In this document: one piece after another, positions 1 through 13,010 of the stretch
How the letters are laid out: each line of letters begins with the position of its first letter
Numbering within the stretch: the first letter of the stretch is position 1
Assembly: GCA_022818135.1 (NCBI GenBank)
Contig: JAFMSR010000019.1
Coordinates: 2,687,808-2,751,807, forward strand
Direction of reading: 5' to 3'
Length of the DNA: 64,000 bases
Origin: Saxidomus purpurata
Lineage: Eukaryota > Mollusca > Bivalvia > Venerida > Veneridae
Notes under the pieces: model-generated
The model's input: the letters and a program-made list of their open reading frames with translations, nothing else
What the model was told of the DNA's origin: nothing
Database searches by the model: none
Translations under genes and position numbers: made by a program

Positions 1-2384
1 TCATTAGGTACTCGATAGATGACGCAATCAATTAATAATTTATCGCTTGGTAACCCTTTCCCATTTCTCTTTCTACATTACTATACTGATATTCTCGTAC
101 TCTACTAATTTTGTAATCGACTTTACAACGTCCTTTTATTTTCCCAAATTGTCCAAGACAAATCATCGTTAATTTCACAAGTCAGAGAAATGAAAACAAC
201 CTCGAACACTGAATTCCTGTGTAGTGGAAATAACCTTAAATAAGCTTTCAGCTTTCGGTTTTATCCACTCGTCTTTATTTTGATGTGTTATGCTATTTTC
301 CTACTTTGTAAGTTGACAAATAAATATGTTTAAACTCAACTCTGGAGGGCACGAAAATGTTAAAATGTTGTATGTATGTATGTATTTATTTCAGTACCAA
401 GTACCAAGGATAACACAATAAAGAGCAAGCTCTTATTTCCATTGTGGTCCTTTATTTTAGAGACAGTAGCACAAAGTTTTTTTTTTTTGTTTTTTTTCCA
501 AATTGGAAAATGAATAAGTGGAAATGTTTCCGGAAATCCTATATATAAACCCTACCCCCTTAGATTTACTTTGGCCTTAAAACTAAATCATCAAAAAATG
601 CCATCAGTCTGTCTGTCATTTTATTTATAGAGAAAATTATTCGAAATATAGCACTTTTTTCAAAAACACATTACAATTTGTCTGAAGCGGAAGTAGACGT
701 GAAACAACAGGTGCTTGCATGGGATCATGCAGTTTTAGGTCATGCAAGGTTATACTGTAAATTGCGGAGTGTAGATGGGTGAAGGCGATGTTCATACTAA
801 GTCTTCTGGTGAAGAAAACATGTTTTGGCAAAGTAGGTCAAATATCTGGATTCAAACTTGCAACGATTTTGTTTGATTTCCAATTTTACCATGCCTTGAG
901 ATCAATTTTCTTTTTCCAGTCGCACCGAAGAATCTAAATGCAAGGAAACATTTGATTGGATAGTTTAAGACACCTGACATTTCCCTAGAGGGATGTCTAC
1001 ATACTGTGGATAACCTAGAAGAATGGAGAACAAAAGGAGAACATCGCAGTTTCCTCAGATATATTATGGGGGCTGTTTTGTTTTTTTCTGTAAGAAAGTT
1101 CAACTAAAAACATTCAAGACAAAGTCTTGCAGATTCAACAACAACAGAATTGGGTCAGTTTTTTTCTTTAGCACAAATGGACCAGGAGTCCAAACTTTGC
1201 CTGAAAACATGTTTTATTATAATCATTAAGCCCAGTGGTAAAGAAGCCCAGGGGTAAAGGGCCTTATTTTGAGACAGACAGAGTCTGACAGTTTCTTTAA
1301 CCTTACTGGACAACTGCACTCGGCTAAAAATTCCTGGAATCACACTACGATTTTGAAATTACAGCTAATCATTGCTCGGGAAATAATTTCCAATAATTCG
1401 TTTTTCGTTCAACATGCAATAAACATAGCTACAGGGGAATGTCCAACAGGAAATAAGTCTATCGTCTATTGCCGCAACCCCAAGGAGGATCACAAGTTAC
1501 ACGTCTTACGACGACTTCACTGATTGAATTTTAATAATTGATTACAGTTTTCTACTGTTCCAAAGACATGGTTGATCGAGCGAAATGAACGTCGAGTGAC
1601 AGATGAGTTGTAACACTCTTTTATGGCAACAGTAAGATTTACTGTTGCCCGGCAACTTTAAGACAATTAAAAAAGTTTTGATCTACTCTTACGGGAAACG
1701 ATTTAGTTCCATTTTTTAACCTTCAATTTTCTTGCATGTCTATCAAACAGTGAATTCAACATCAAGAACACTAAATTAAAAATGTTTAAAACAGATTTAG
1801 TGCAAAATTACGACAAAAATTGAAGGTATTTTCTCCTCTAACTTGTAATTTTAAAGAGTTACCACCCTTTAATAGAATTTTTTTTAATCAATTTTAAGTA
1901 TTGTCTCCCCTGAATTTTCATTTTAATTTTTTTAACTTTAAAGATCCAATACTAACAAAAACAAAAATTCAAATATACTTTAAAAAACACAAAAATAAGT
2001 TATTTTTAATATAAAATGAAAGTTGGTATGTAGAAATTCTAATTAAACCACAGTGCATGTACAATTATTTTTCTATGCATTATGAAGAAAGTTAAAAAGA
2101 CCTGGGTAGTCATTTTGTCGAATCACTGAGATTTCTACATAATACACATACTTTTCGTCGTGTTCCAAATACTTTCTGTAAATTTTAACCCGACAGTCTT
2201 CATTATTTAGTGTCTTGCATAAGGTCATGTACTTGCCATTGAAATAACTGTCACTTAATTTTCGCTTAGTAGTGGACCTTTAAATAATTTTAATTTTTTT
2301 TACGCGATTTCCTCCCTTTGACTGGAAACCTTGTATATTGTGTATAATATTTGACAAAATCTGTGACACTCATGCATTACATAA
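1..2384. other. Non-coding stretch, no gene seen
   Basis: AT-rich sequence with stop codons in every frame. The few open frames (up to about 84 codons) show no recognisable motif, no convincing splice-bounded exon and no similarity to anything I know. A short TATG tetranucleotide run lies near 369-387 and a T-rich run near 478-498. Confidence 0.6.
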
Positions 2385-2750
2385 AGTGACACACCCAACA
2401 CTGGCGTCACATTAAATTACGTCAAAAGCATAACTTATAGAATATTTGCAAGTGTTATTACATAACCTTGAAGTTTAAAGCTATACATTCCATTCATCAT
2501 CATATATTGTAGTATTGTAAATCATTTGATTATCTATGTAAAGTTGTTGTTGTATAATTAATGGGTGGATATAAGCACTTTTTATATTACACAGTAGGTC
2601 TCCATGGCGATAATTTGTGCTAAAATGAGGCATTTTATCGACATAATAATGTTGTTCTTTAAAATTGTATTTATTTATTACTTATCGTTCACTGAACACA
2701 TTATTCATCTTTGGAGAATATAATTTCTGCTAGATGTAGGGAGTGCCCCC
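2385..2750 (+). mobile_element. TTAA-flanked MITE, family 2, copy 1
   Basis: About 366 bp. It matches, in opposite orientation, the element at 39692-40047; shared landmarks are the GTTGTTGTTGTA stretch, AATGGGTGGAT, GTGCTAAAATGAGGCATTT and GCTAGATGTAGGGAGTGCC. The right end, GTAGGGAGTGCCCCC, is followed by TTAA. The left end, AGTGACACACCC, matches the other copy's terminus but its flank has decayed to ATAA. No coding capacity, so it would depend on a transposase elsewhere. TTAA flanks suggest a piggyBac-type enzyme, which is inference. Confidence 0.7.
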
Positions 2751-2876
2751 TTAAACACGTTATTTATCTTTGGAAAATATAACAATCTGCTATATGAGAG
2801 TGCGCCTTTAAACACATTATTTATCTTTTGAGAAATATAATCTGCTAGGAGCAGGGAGTGCCACTTTAAAGCAATT
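2751..2876 (+). repeat. Two extra tandem copies of a MITE right end
   Basis: Directly after the MITE, its last 60 or so bases recur twice in degenerate form: a TTATTTATCTTTGGA-like segment, then a CTGCTA segment, then a GAGTGC segment followed by TTTAAA. This looks like tandem duplication of the terminus, or stacked insertions of short derivatives. Confidence 0.55.
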
Positions 2877-3337
2877 TATTCAAAATGCAATGTGCGAAGC
2901 CTACTTTTAGACCTGTCCCAAATTAAGATTGATCTTTTAGCCTTTTCTTTTAATTTACAAACAGACTGTGTATACTTAGGGTACATCCATCTCTTGGCGT
3001 ACCAATGGTACTAATTTCGTCTGGATGATGTCATAAGATTGACGGATGAGGCACGATTTTTAATCGGAGATGTTAAGCTTTGCAGTAGTTATTTTTACTC
3101 ATCGACGACATTGCAAAAGATGGATTCTTCCAACATTTTGCAGTCAATATAATTAACGTGAATGAATGGTGCATTAATTTCGAAGAGGGAGGGATCATCT
3201 CTCAATGTGTAATAACTAACCCTTCATGCACCTACATGTTTCCAAATATAGATCGTTCCTTCTTTTAAATTAAATGTGTGTACTGGGAGTACTTGCTATA
3301 AACCAATCATTTTCGGCAAGGGTACCAAAATAATAAT
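2877..3337. other. Non-coding stretch, nothing recognised
   Basis: No open frame, repeat or RNA-like structure was seen here. Confidence 0.5.
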
Positions 3338-4554
3338 AACTAGAGCTATCACTAAATGTGATTAATACCCCCAAAAGACTTGCTTTATAAACTGAGAAAG
3401 TTCGTAGTAACAGAATACCTTGCAAACAAACTAAAAAGAGATATTGTTCTTGGCAATAACTTTGTAATTGGTCAAGATGGAGTTATGGTTCTTGTACACT
3501 GCACTTCCTCTCAATATGCTTGACCATTGTATGAAGTTGTATTGAATTCCAACCAATAGTTTTCGAATAATGCTCCAGACAAGTAAAAGTAACAAAGGGC
3601 AATAACTCTGAAATGAGTCAAGATAGAGTTATTGTTCTTTCGCACTGCACTTCCTGTCATTGTGCTTGACCATTGTATAGAGTTGTATTGAATTCCAACC
3701 AGAAGTTTTCAAAAATGCTTGGACAAGGAAAAGTAACAAAGGGCAATAACTCTGTAATTAGTCAAGATTGAGTTATGGTTCCTGTGCACTGCACTTCCTC
3801 TCATTGTGCTTCATCATTGTATGAAGTTGTATTGAATTCCAACTTGTACTTTTCGAATTATGCTCTGGACAAGGAAAAGTAACAAAGGGCGATAACTCTG
3901 TAATGAGTCAAGATAGAGTTATGGTTCCTGTGCACTGCACTTCCTCTCAATGTACTTGACCATTGTATGAGGTTGTATTGAATTCCAACCAGTAGTTTTC
4001 AAGTAATGCTCGGACAAGAAAAAGTAACAAAGGGCAATAACTCTGTAAATACTCTAGATAGAGTTATGGTTCTTGTACACTGCACTTCCTCTCATTGTGC
4101 TTCATCATTATAGAAATTGTATTGAATTCCAACCAGTAGTTTTCAAGTTATGCTCCGTACAAGGAAAAGTAACAAAGGGCAATAACTCCGTAATTAGTCA
4201 AGATGGAGTTATGGTTCTTGTGCACTGCACTTCCTCTCAATGTGCTTGACCATTGTATGAAGTTGTATCGAATTCCAACCAGTAGTTTTCAAGTTATGTC
4301 CGGACAAGGAACAGTAACAAAGGGCAATAACTTGTAATTATTCAAGATGGAGTTATGGTTCTTGTGCACTGCACTTCCTCTCAATGTGCTTGACCATTGT
4401 ATGAAGTTGTATTGAATTCCAACCAGTAGTTTTCAAGTTATGCTCCGGACAAGGAAAATGCAACAGACCGCCCGACCGACCGACCGACCGACCGACCGAC
4501 CAACCACCGGGTGACTCCTATATACCCCCCTAAACTTCGTTTTGGGGGTATAAT
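3338..4554 (+). mobile_element. Pearl/Helitron-like non-autonomous element, copy P1
   Basis: Starts with AACTAGAGCTATCAC and has a subterminal AATACCCCCAAAA. The body is about seven tandem units of 142-147 bp, counted by the GTTATGGTTCTTG motif at about 3483, 3630, 3772, 3918, 4064, 4208 and 4352. A (GACC)n microsatellite follows at 4466-4503. The end is a hairpin with perfect arms TATACCCCC (4521-4529) and GGGGGTATA (4544-4552). This order (left flank, tandem core, ACGG-like tract, hairpin) is that described for pearl elements of bivalves, thought to be moved by Helitron-like replicases. It has no coding capacity. The unit also contains the molluscan phrase AAAGGGCAATAACTCTG. Confidence 0.75.
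4466..4503 (+). repeat. (GACC)n microsatellite inside element P1
   Basis: About nine GACC tetranucleotides with minor interruptions, lying between the last core unit and the 3' hairpin of P1. This is the usual place for the tetranucleotide tract in pearl-type elements. Confidence 0.9.
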
Positions 4555-7499
4555 AATTAATGAACGTTAAATAAAGGAGGCTTAGAAAGTAGCCAGTGGA
4601 CAAAACAGGCAGTCACATTATAACATTATAGCCATGGGTAATTTTTACCATGTTCTCAGGTTTGACTGTTATGTAGGGCACTATGTCATGTGCTCCTTAC
4701 AATATTAAATTGTCCATTTCCTCCATTTTATTACAATTTCGTCAAACATGTTTGGGTGAGACGTATCATAAACAGTGTTTAAAAGTTGCTCTGTTCATTT
4801 TCATGTTTTATGATGCATGCAAAGTTACTCATATATTTCATAAAAGTTGAATTAAGGACACAAATATTATATCCTAGTTTTTTAACCTCTGAACCTCGTA
4901 AGAAAAGCTCAAACCAGCCTTACGGATGTTTGCTGTATTATTTATTCTGCTGAAATTATTTAATAAATTTGATGCCAATTTTAGGGAGTGTCTCTTTAAA
5001 AGATATGACTATTTTTCAATTTGAGTAATGCCTTTAATTTCTGACTTATAATCAAGTATTCACTATCTGTATATTAATTACCTTGTTGCCATAAATTTCT
5101 TAAACGGACCTGTCCATCAAATCTGACAGTACCATTGGTTGCTAAAAGAGCAAATCATGATCAAACCACACCAGTGTACAGGCTGATCATGATCTACACT
5201 GACTGCAAACATAGAACCGGTTTCTGCCAGTAGGGTGCCGGGGTAAAAACTAAAATCCTAACCAATAAAAAGTTTTGATTATGGGACGGAAAACCTAAAA
5301 ATTAAGTTACGTTTTCCATCATGTGATGTTATACATAATAAATTTCGATGTACCTGTGTTATCGGGTAGTTCTATCTCGACGCGTTCAGTAATTGCTAGC
5401 AATTCCGCCTTCACATTTCACTGATCTTACAAAAAACTAGTGATTTCACATGGAAATATTTAGCAATCATTTGTGTCAATGTTTAGTTAGGGTAACCCAT
5501 TAACGATTTATTCAGCAATCGCAATTTAAAATTATTCAACATCATAGAAATATTATGCTCAACCTTTTACGAAAAAAAAAAAAATTATGGATACATTTTG
5601 CTTTAATTGCATTAGCAATTAGTGTTTTGCCTTGACTACTCGGTTTTGTTTTAACAGAAAATATGTGGAAGCACCATGGCCAATCATTTAAATTTCAAGG
5701 GGATACTTTGAGTGGGTTACTTTGCAAAAACATCAAAGTTTTGTTCTGCCAACGTGCATTCACATTCTAACGGAAATGAAATACAAACATTCTGAAACAA
5801 ACAAAACCCATTCAAACTCCGCCGTAGAAAATAAATAATCTTTCAACAGGAAAATAAACTTCTGAAAAACGGAAATACGTTTTCATGAAAGCCACGCTTA
5901 AGTCTTTTACTACGTCGTCAAGGATGAAAGATTTTGCATGTTTTACAAACTTTTTCCATTTTCTGGTCTTCTGCTCGTGTTAAACAGCGTCGTCATGACG
6001 ACAGTGTTAGTAACATTAGACGACAGCATGCAACATTCTCGTATAAAAGTCATGATGTCACTGGTCTACTAAACCCCGTCATATTGACTACATTTTAAGC
6101 ACAGTCATGCCTAATTTTCTTGTGAGAAATGAAACCTTAATTCCTTAACGTTTTCTATACTAATTTATCTCTTCTCTTTTGGGAGCATGTTCTTGCAACT
6201 TAAATGACTGAGTGTCTCTGTAGACTCCCTTCCCATGGCATCAACCTTGAAAAACAATAAAAAGGCACAGAGAAAATCTAAATTTCTTCCGACTAAACCA
6301 CCGCCACAACATTGTTGGGGATTAAACCTGGACCCTCTGATCCAAAGACAAACACCTTACTACTACGCTATGGAGGTTTCATGACCTTTTTAGTGGTTGT
6401 AACAGTTACTACACACTGCCTATATTATGCAGCACTGTATAAACGATGTTTTGAAAATGTGGCCAATTTTTTAGTATTTTGCGTTAGAATAGGGTGTAAC
6501 CACTTAGTGACTTTGACATTTGGAACAGTACATATATACGGTTTTTATTGGTCGCAAACAGTTATAATGGCCCCGGCTAGCGCCATCGCCCTTAAAAATA
6601 TGTGCAACCGTTAAAAACCATAATATGCAAGTGGCAAAGTTCAAAATAACAAATTGGTAGTTTGTTCTATATTACGCTACGGTCCATCTGATATCAGTCA
6701 TACTTATACATTACCAATCCCAACTTGATCTCTTCTAAAACATTTATTCTTTAAATTCTTACCTGAAAATAGAAGAAAAAATGGGGAAAAATTAAAAAAT
6801 GATTAAACAAATTTTAAAATTAGTGTAACAACAAAATACAAATATAAATCACTTTTGTAAATCATTATGCAAAATAATGCCATGGTTACTAACCTAGTTA
6901 AAGATCAAATACACGAAAGAAATTATGTTTCAAATAACTTAACAGCAGCATAAATATACTGAATAACTTTAAAAATGCAACCTTTTTAGTAAGTCATAGA
7001 TTTAGAGCAGTGAGAAAAAAATTGCTCTCGTTGCATTATAAAATCATGTTCAGATTGAATTATGCTTGAAATTTGCAACAAACGTTTTGACTAAAAGCAA
7101 TGAACGGCAACTCTTGAAATTTCCAAATTACATTTACATGTGACAAAGTATCCGTCAAATCCATGGTTGCGTTTTTAAAGTTGTGCAGTATATTCAATTT
7201 ACTTCTCATTCTGCTTAAAGAAGCAATGACAGGTGTTCTTGAAACTTTTAAATAAAGAAAAATAGAATACATGACTTGTTATAAGGTTTAACACTTACCT
7301 TGCGCCAGGTGAAAAATGTGAATGTGACTTAAACTGTAATGCACTTACCTTGACCACACCTGATCCCTCTAAAGATTTTTAATGAGCTTGCCTGATCTCA
7401 AGCTTGGACAATGCCATTATTGTTCAGAAGGGTGGAGGGTTTGAGTCTCAAGTAAAAGCCTTATACTTGAAAAGCTGCCCCACAGATTTATGCCAGCAT
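4555..7499. other. Non-coding stretch with scattered repeat fragments
   Basis: No gene recognised. Near 4983-5001 lies a MITE family 2 right end (AGGGAGTGTCTCTTTAAA). The open frame at 6312-6614 (100 codons) has no recognisable domain and no start context or splice support, and I regard it as chance. Confidence 0.5.
5098..5245 (+). repeat. Dispersed GATCATGATC element, copy D1
   Basis: Contains the family landmarks: GACCTGTCCATC, CAGTACCATT, then GGCTGATCATGATCTACACT and a final GGTTTCTGCCAGTAGGGT. At least eight further copies occur in this window on both strands. The core is the 10-bp palindrome GATCATGATC within a longer inverted repeat. Confidence 0.65.
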
Positions 7500-7690
7500 G
7501 GTACAGTCAAACCTGTGTTAAAGACCACCTCCAAATAAAGACCACCTTGCACATAAATACCACCATGTACAAAACCATGTACTATGCAAACATTGTGTTA
7601 GCAGACACCTGTGAATAATGACCACCTGTCAACAAAAACCAATTTGGTCTTTCCGGAGTGGTCTTTGTCTCATGTTCAACTGCACAATGT
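7500..7690 (+). repeat. Degenerate AAAGACCACC repeat array
   Basis: Short imperfect units built on AAAGACCACCT recur from the first GTCAAACCTGTGTTAAAGAC onward. Related fragments lie near 7770 and 33550. No coding meaning is evident. Confidence 0.5.
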
Positions 7691-7881
7691 TGGCACGCAA
7701 TCGTCGATCTACTGTGTACTTAAGCGAGTTTGAAACAAGTGTACCAGCTTTTGTGTACTAGAGTACAACTACAGCCAAACCTGTGAACAAAGACCACTTA
7801 CCAGAAGATTGAGCAATGGTCGCTTTGGCCGTCACTGGTCATACTAGTAATTAGAATAAGCATTGGGCAAAGCTCTGTCTT

Positions 7882-8073
7882 CTACTCGAGTATTATAATA
7901 CTCGAGTAATATAATACTCGAGTATTATACAGGTCTGGTACCTCAGTGATTTTGATTAATTATGCCCTATATCCGAGTACAGTATCTGCTTTATACTCGA
8001 GTAGGTAAAGTACAGCACTGTACTCGAGTAAAAAGTTAAATTACAGCACTGTACTCGAGTAAAAAGTTAAATT
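7882..8073. repeat. ACTCGAGT palindrome cluster and 31-bp tandem duplication
   Basis: Overlapping perfect palindromes are built on TACTCGAGTA; 7883-7908 is a 26-bp palindrome. TACTCGAGTA recurs near 7994. At 8011-8041 and 8042-8072 a 31-bp unit beginning TACAGCACTGTACTCGAGTA is duplicated in tandem. This may be the hairpin-rich interior of a MITE whose ends I could not define. Confidence 0.65.
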
Positions 8074-11000
8074 GACCAGAGAATTACCTGAAGACTGTGT
8101 ACTACAGAATTGGCTAGAGAATCCGAGTCCATCGCGTAGCTCATTGGTACGTGTAATGCTACAGTTACGCCCTCAATAATACGTTGTTTATCCTCTTTAA
8201 AACGTGTAGCAGCAGTAACTTTTTAGTAATTTGCTTTTGCAACTGCGTCAGTTCTCTTTTTGTGTGATCGTTTTCCAGTCAAACACCAATATTTACACCA
8301 GTTGGAACATATTCTCCCCTTGTGCATCAGTTTTCAATATTAATCAAATCTTCTCATCAGTATTCTGTTGTTATAATTTCAGTATCAGTGAGTCCAAATC
8401 ATATTATGGAGTTCTAAATCGGCTTATTTTTCTGTTGCAGTCGTTTCTTCTATAATGCTTAGGAAACATGCAAAAAATCCAATCGTTCACACATTTGTTG
8501 TGTGTTTTTACTCTTCTTTTTCTCTTCTGCAAGATTCTTCTCTACCTCTAGCAAAATTTCAATGTTTTCTATACAAGTTCCCGAATTTTAATTTCATTTT
8601 TGCTATCATACCTAGATTGTGTCAATGGCTTCGTTTTCCTTTTTTCCTCTTTAAAACAAAAAGAAGCAAATTTTAAACAGCAGATATTCCCTTATCATTA
8701 ATTTAACTTATTTAAAGCTATATAATCTTCAAATCACTTCTGTAAAATGGGAGACATCTTGCATTATGTTTAATTTTGCGGTTGAGATAGCATTAAGACT
8801 TTCTGGTAAGGTAAAGAACAAAGTCTTATGTATTTTATTACTTTACCCCGCCATAAAATGTCATTATGTTAATTGATATCTACAAAATGTTTGTTTCTCA
8901 TGGTTTAACGCCCACATCAAACATATTTCAGTTATTTTTGGACGCCGACAGTTTACCTAACCAGCTTTCCTGCGTAGAACCAGAGATAGAAACCTATCCA
9001 CTGTCAAAAAACTGCCAACTTTCAATCAAGAAAAACTCTGAAATTACGTTCTTTGCTTAAAATGACTGCTATAAACTTATGTAAACTAAGACAATGCAAA
9101 TATCTCCCAACCTACGTTAGTTTCCAACAGAATGATGGAAGTTTTTGTCGGCTTGCTTAATTAAGATAATCGGAGTGATTGAGATAGACAAACTCGTTAA
9201 AAACTCATCCTTAATTAAATCCTAATCAAATACCTATATATATTCTAAACAATTTTAAAGAAAAAAGTTCTTTGAAAAAAACAACAGTGGTTTACATAAT
9301 CATGTGGTTCTTTCAAAGAGAAAAAAATATTAATGCGAACTTCACAGTTTCAATTTCTTCTTTATATTTTGAAAACTAATTGATAATTTTTTTATATGTA
9401 ATTACTTTTCCCTCAATTTGTGTGTGTGTGTGCGTGCGTGAGTGTGTGTTGGGGGCAGTTTATCAACTTGAGAGAGAAGATTATCGTGAATAAAAATAAA
9501 ATATTAAACATTAAAAGAAATTTAACAGACTACTGGGAAATGGTAAGTTCGTCAATTAGATTACAGGTAATTTCAATACCTTTCAGAATTATATACATGT
9601 ACATGTATATACAGGCAATTAGGTAAGATATTTTCCATCTACATATAATGTTATAGCCTGCAAGACATTTTAATAGCCTTCTTTCTGACTAACAAAGTCA
9701 TACATTTCAGTAAACTATCAACTCGATGCAGTCATGTAAGAATTTACCCCTGTACCCTACTTAATTTCCAAAACCAACTTGTCCATTATTCAACTTGGAC
9801 AGTACCATTCTTACACGATCCTCAATTTTTCCTATATAAATATGTAGCAAAAACAACTGTACATTATTGTACAATAAAATGCGTCACATTTATCACAAGT
9901 AAAACTTGCCACAAACAACACACGCGTCCAATCGCATTCAGTGTTTGTAAGTTACAATGAAATGTTGCTACGCATTGAACATAGTTTAGCGTATTTTTCA
10001 AAGACACTTACGTGTTAGAATTGAAATAACAAATGCCTCCCAGTATTTTATCGTTGAATAAATTACAGTCAGTCATTCGGATGCGAAAAATTTCTACGCA
10101 TCCGAACTTTGGTGACTGCATTTTATCTAACTGTAAAAACAGGGACATAATTAACTGCTTGAAGAGTTCCTCATTTCACTGGATAGTGAACAGTGGAGAT
10201 CGGGATCAACCTGCAAAGTCGCCCAAGCTGATCACAACCTGCACTGGTCACACAAGCAACATCACTTACTACCAGCTGGGTACCAGATTACACTCTTTTG
10301 TTACCTTAATTAATGTTCCAAAAATAGAAAAAATTGTGTTTAATGTATTCCTTTCTATTCAAGAATCACTTGATATTTCCAGAGCAATCTATTCCCTCTT
10401 AAACTGTCTTCCCATAAATCTAAAGGCACATCATCAGTCCCAGAAACTTTTCTTCTACCAAAACATCCTTTGGGTTCATTTTTTTTTTATTTTATATATT
10501 TTGCCGACTGTGTCTCTCTTTCTCTCTTGAAATTTCTTGAAAATAAACTTTGAATTTTCTGTCCCAATATATGAGTCTGGCAAAGTAAAAGCGTTAGAAA
10601 CAGCTGCAATGTATAGAAATTATTGATTATAGTCGGAAAACATGTAAATAATTAATTCCTTCAAATTGCCAGTTCAATGGGCCTGGTTTTGAAATCTATT
10701 GGACCTTCAGGTACTTGAATAGGAAATAAACTGTTCCTTTTTCAAACATTTCGTCATTAATTATTCAGTGTATAAGAGGCTGATCTTTAAGTCCCATCAG
10801 TGATGCTGTAAAACCAATAAATTTCCGTGGGACCTTAATTTTTGTGGATTTAATGCTAGGGCCGATATACGAATTTTTTATCCAAATGAAAAACGATTGA
10901 CAGTATCCTTATCAATGAAAATAAATTGGGATCCATTAATTCGAGTACCAATAAAATCACGATTTTATTGGAAATTCACGAAAGTTCATGCCCACAAATT

Positions 11001-12469
11001 TGAATGCATTTACAGTGTTATAGCAATTTACACAAAGTCTCTAAACAAAACAGCAAATAGAAGGTATTGGCAGTTTGTAAAGCAATGTTCTATGGTTTGT
11101 TCCAGTTAATTATGTATTCTGTTTCAAGATGAGTTTTTCTCTGTGCTTAAATGGTAATTATTTGGTTCCAGGTCTTTATGAAATGTTCCATGACAGATCT
11201 ACGATATGCACTCTATGACAGTTTTAGCTTTATTTTCACACAAAAAATTAGTTCTGTTTTTACAAAGTTGCCAAGTTAAATTTGAATGTTTTTCAAGGAA
11301 CTTCTATTGGAAAAAACTCAAAATGACAAGAAACAATGGGTATTCTATTTTATGAAATATTGAACTTTATAGATTATGCATTATGTTCAAAACTGAAAAC
11401 GGTAATGACTTTCTAGTTTCATAGATAAATACCACCTACATCAGTTTTAACACATTACAAGTAAAACTGCCTAACTCTTTTCAGTCATTTCAAGATAGCT
11501 CGACTCTCTATAAGTAATCAAATCTGCTTAACTCTCATTCACTAAAGTTACCTAACTGTTCATCTGCCAAGTTATGTAACTCTGCATCTCTATTATTTCA
11601 AATGTATGCAATTTTTCGATTTTTCATTCACCCTATATTTTGACGATAAGATTTTACAATTCTTTCCATAGTCCTTACATTTGACTTTATGACATCATAT
11701 TCATATCCCACTGCCACATCACATAAAACTTTTTATATTAATCCATAATATGTATGAACAAAAAAGTCACTTTACATAGCTCTCCAGTATTCAACGTATT
11801 GTCGACCACATGTATCTCTACATCTTGTTTCTTTTAAGCATCATCCAATGAAAACGTCCCAAGCCTTCATCCTACATCAAATTACATAACCTTTCTATTT
11901 CTATTCATTATCCAATGCACCCTGAATCCCCAATAAATTCAAAAGCAATCGAAATTATAGCCGGTCCCATATTCTTAACAGTAAATGAAACCCAATATTT
12001 AAATATAACTTCATTCGTTCTGGATGCTCGCCATTCCCACAATGCCGAGAACCAGTATTCCCAAAATATCAATTTATCCGCAGAATTCAATCATAATTTA
12101 ATAACACTTGCAATAATATATAATTTTCAATAATACAGAGAATTGATGCATCTGATGCTGGGCTCTGGCTATACCAGATAAGATAAGGGAAGTGTTTATT
12201 GATTCTTGATTATCGCCACAAGGCATCATTGGTTATCACAGTTTTCTACTACCCCTTGACAAATGAAATGACAGTATTTCTCTAGGGTGTTAATTTCTTA
12301 CAAGATTCCACTTTTCAGGTCACTCCATGACAAGCGAGTGAAATGTACACTGCTAATGAGAAACTATCAAAACTGGAGTCTCGTTTTCTAAACACCATCT
12401 TCAAACCTTGCCTTCTGTAAAAGAATGATTACACTATGTAGCCTTGTTTTCTTGGGGGTGGGGAGGTCG
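8074..12469. other. Non-coding stretch with repeat fragments
   Basis: No gene recognised. Visible pieces are a SINE tail fragment near 8905-9025 (GACAGTTTACCTAACC, then AACTGCCAACTTTC), a TG-rich simple repeat at 9420-9450, and GATCATGATC-family fragments near 9745-9830 and 10185-10290. The 165-codon frame at 10033-10530 contains one of these fragments and is not a gene. Confidence 0.5.
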
Positions 12470-12660
12470 AACCAACATTCAGCCTGATTTTGAATGAAAA
12501 CAACATTTCAGATGCGCTTTAAGAGAAACCAACATTTCAGCCTCACTTTGAGAAAAAAACCAACCTTTCAGCCTCATTTTGAGAAAAATCCACACTGCAG
12601 CCTCACTTTGAAAAAAACCAACACTGCAGCCTCATTTTGAGAAAACCAACACTGCAGCTT
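12470..12660 (+). repeat. Imperfect tandem repeat, about 30-36 bp unit
   Basis: Five to six degenerate units around CAACACTGCAGCCTCA and TTTGAGAAAA, with unit length varying through the A-run. Non-coding. Confidence 0.75.
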
Positions 12661-12889
12661 CACACTGACAGAGCCAAAATCTAAAACCATTAAACCATCC
12701 TTTTCCCCCAATTTTTTTTGTCTTAACTAACCTCCTACCATCAATTTTGATAGCTTGGAAATAAATTCTCATCCCACAGCAACTTTGTGTGATATATGCC
12801 AAATTGGTCTGCCAATCCCTTTTCTAAAATTATCAAAAGATTAGATGTAACATTATTTCAACAGCAATAAATCTTGTGTTGCTGTTCCT

Positions 12890-13010
12890 GCCTCTAAAAC
12901 CAGTACAGATTATGATCAGCCTTCATAGTTACCTGTTCAGTTTGATCATGATCTGCACTGTTCACTATTCAGCCTGAAAAGTTCATTGAGAACCCCTGGA
13001 ATAACTAATA
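12890..13010 (+). repeat. Dispersed GATCATGATC element, copy D2
   Basis: Carries an inverted repeat: CAGTACAGATTATGATCA near 12900 is nearly complementary to TGATCATGATCTGCACTG near 12942, separated by about 25 bases. The transcript would fold into a strong hairpin. Confidence 0.65.

Noticed and set aside
10033..10530. 165-codon frame as a gene
   Set aside because: It has no recognisable domain, contains a dispersed GATCATGATC-family fragment and ends in AT-driven hydrophobic text.
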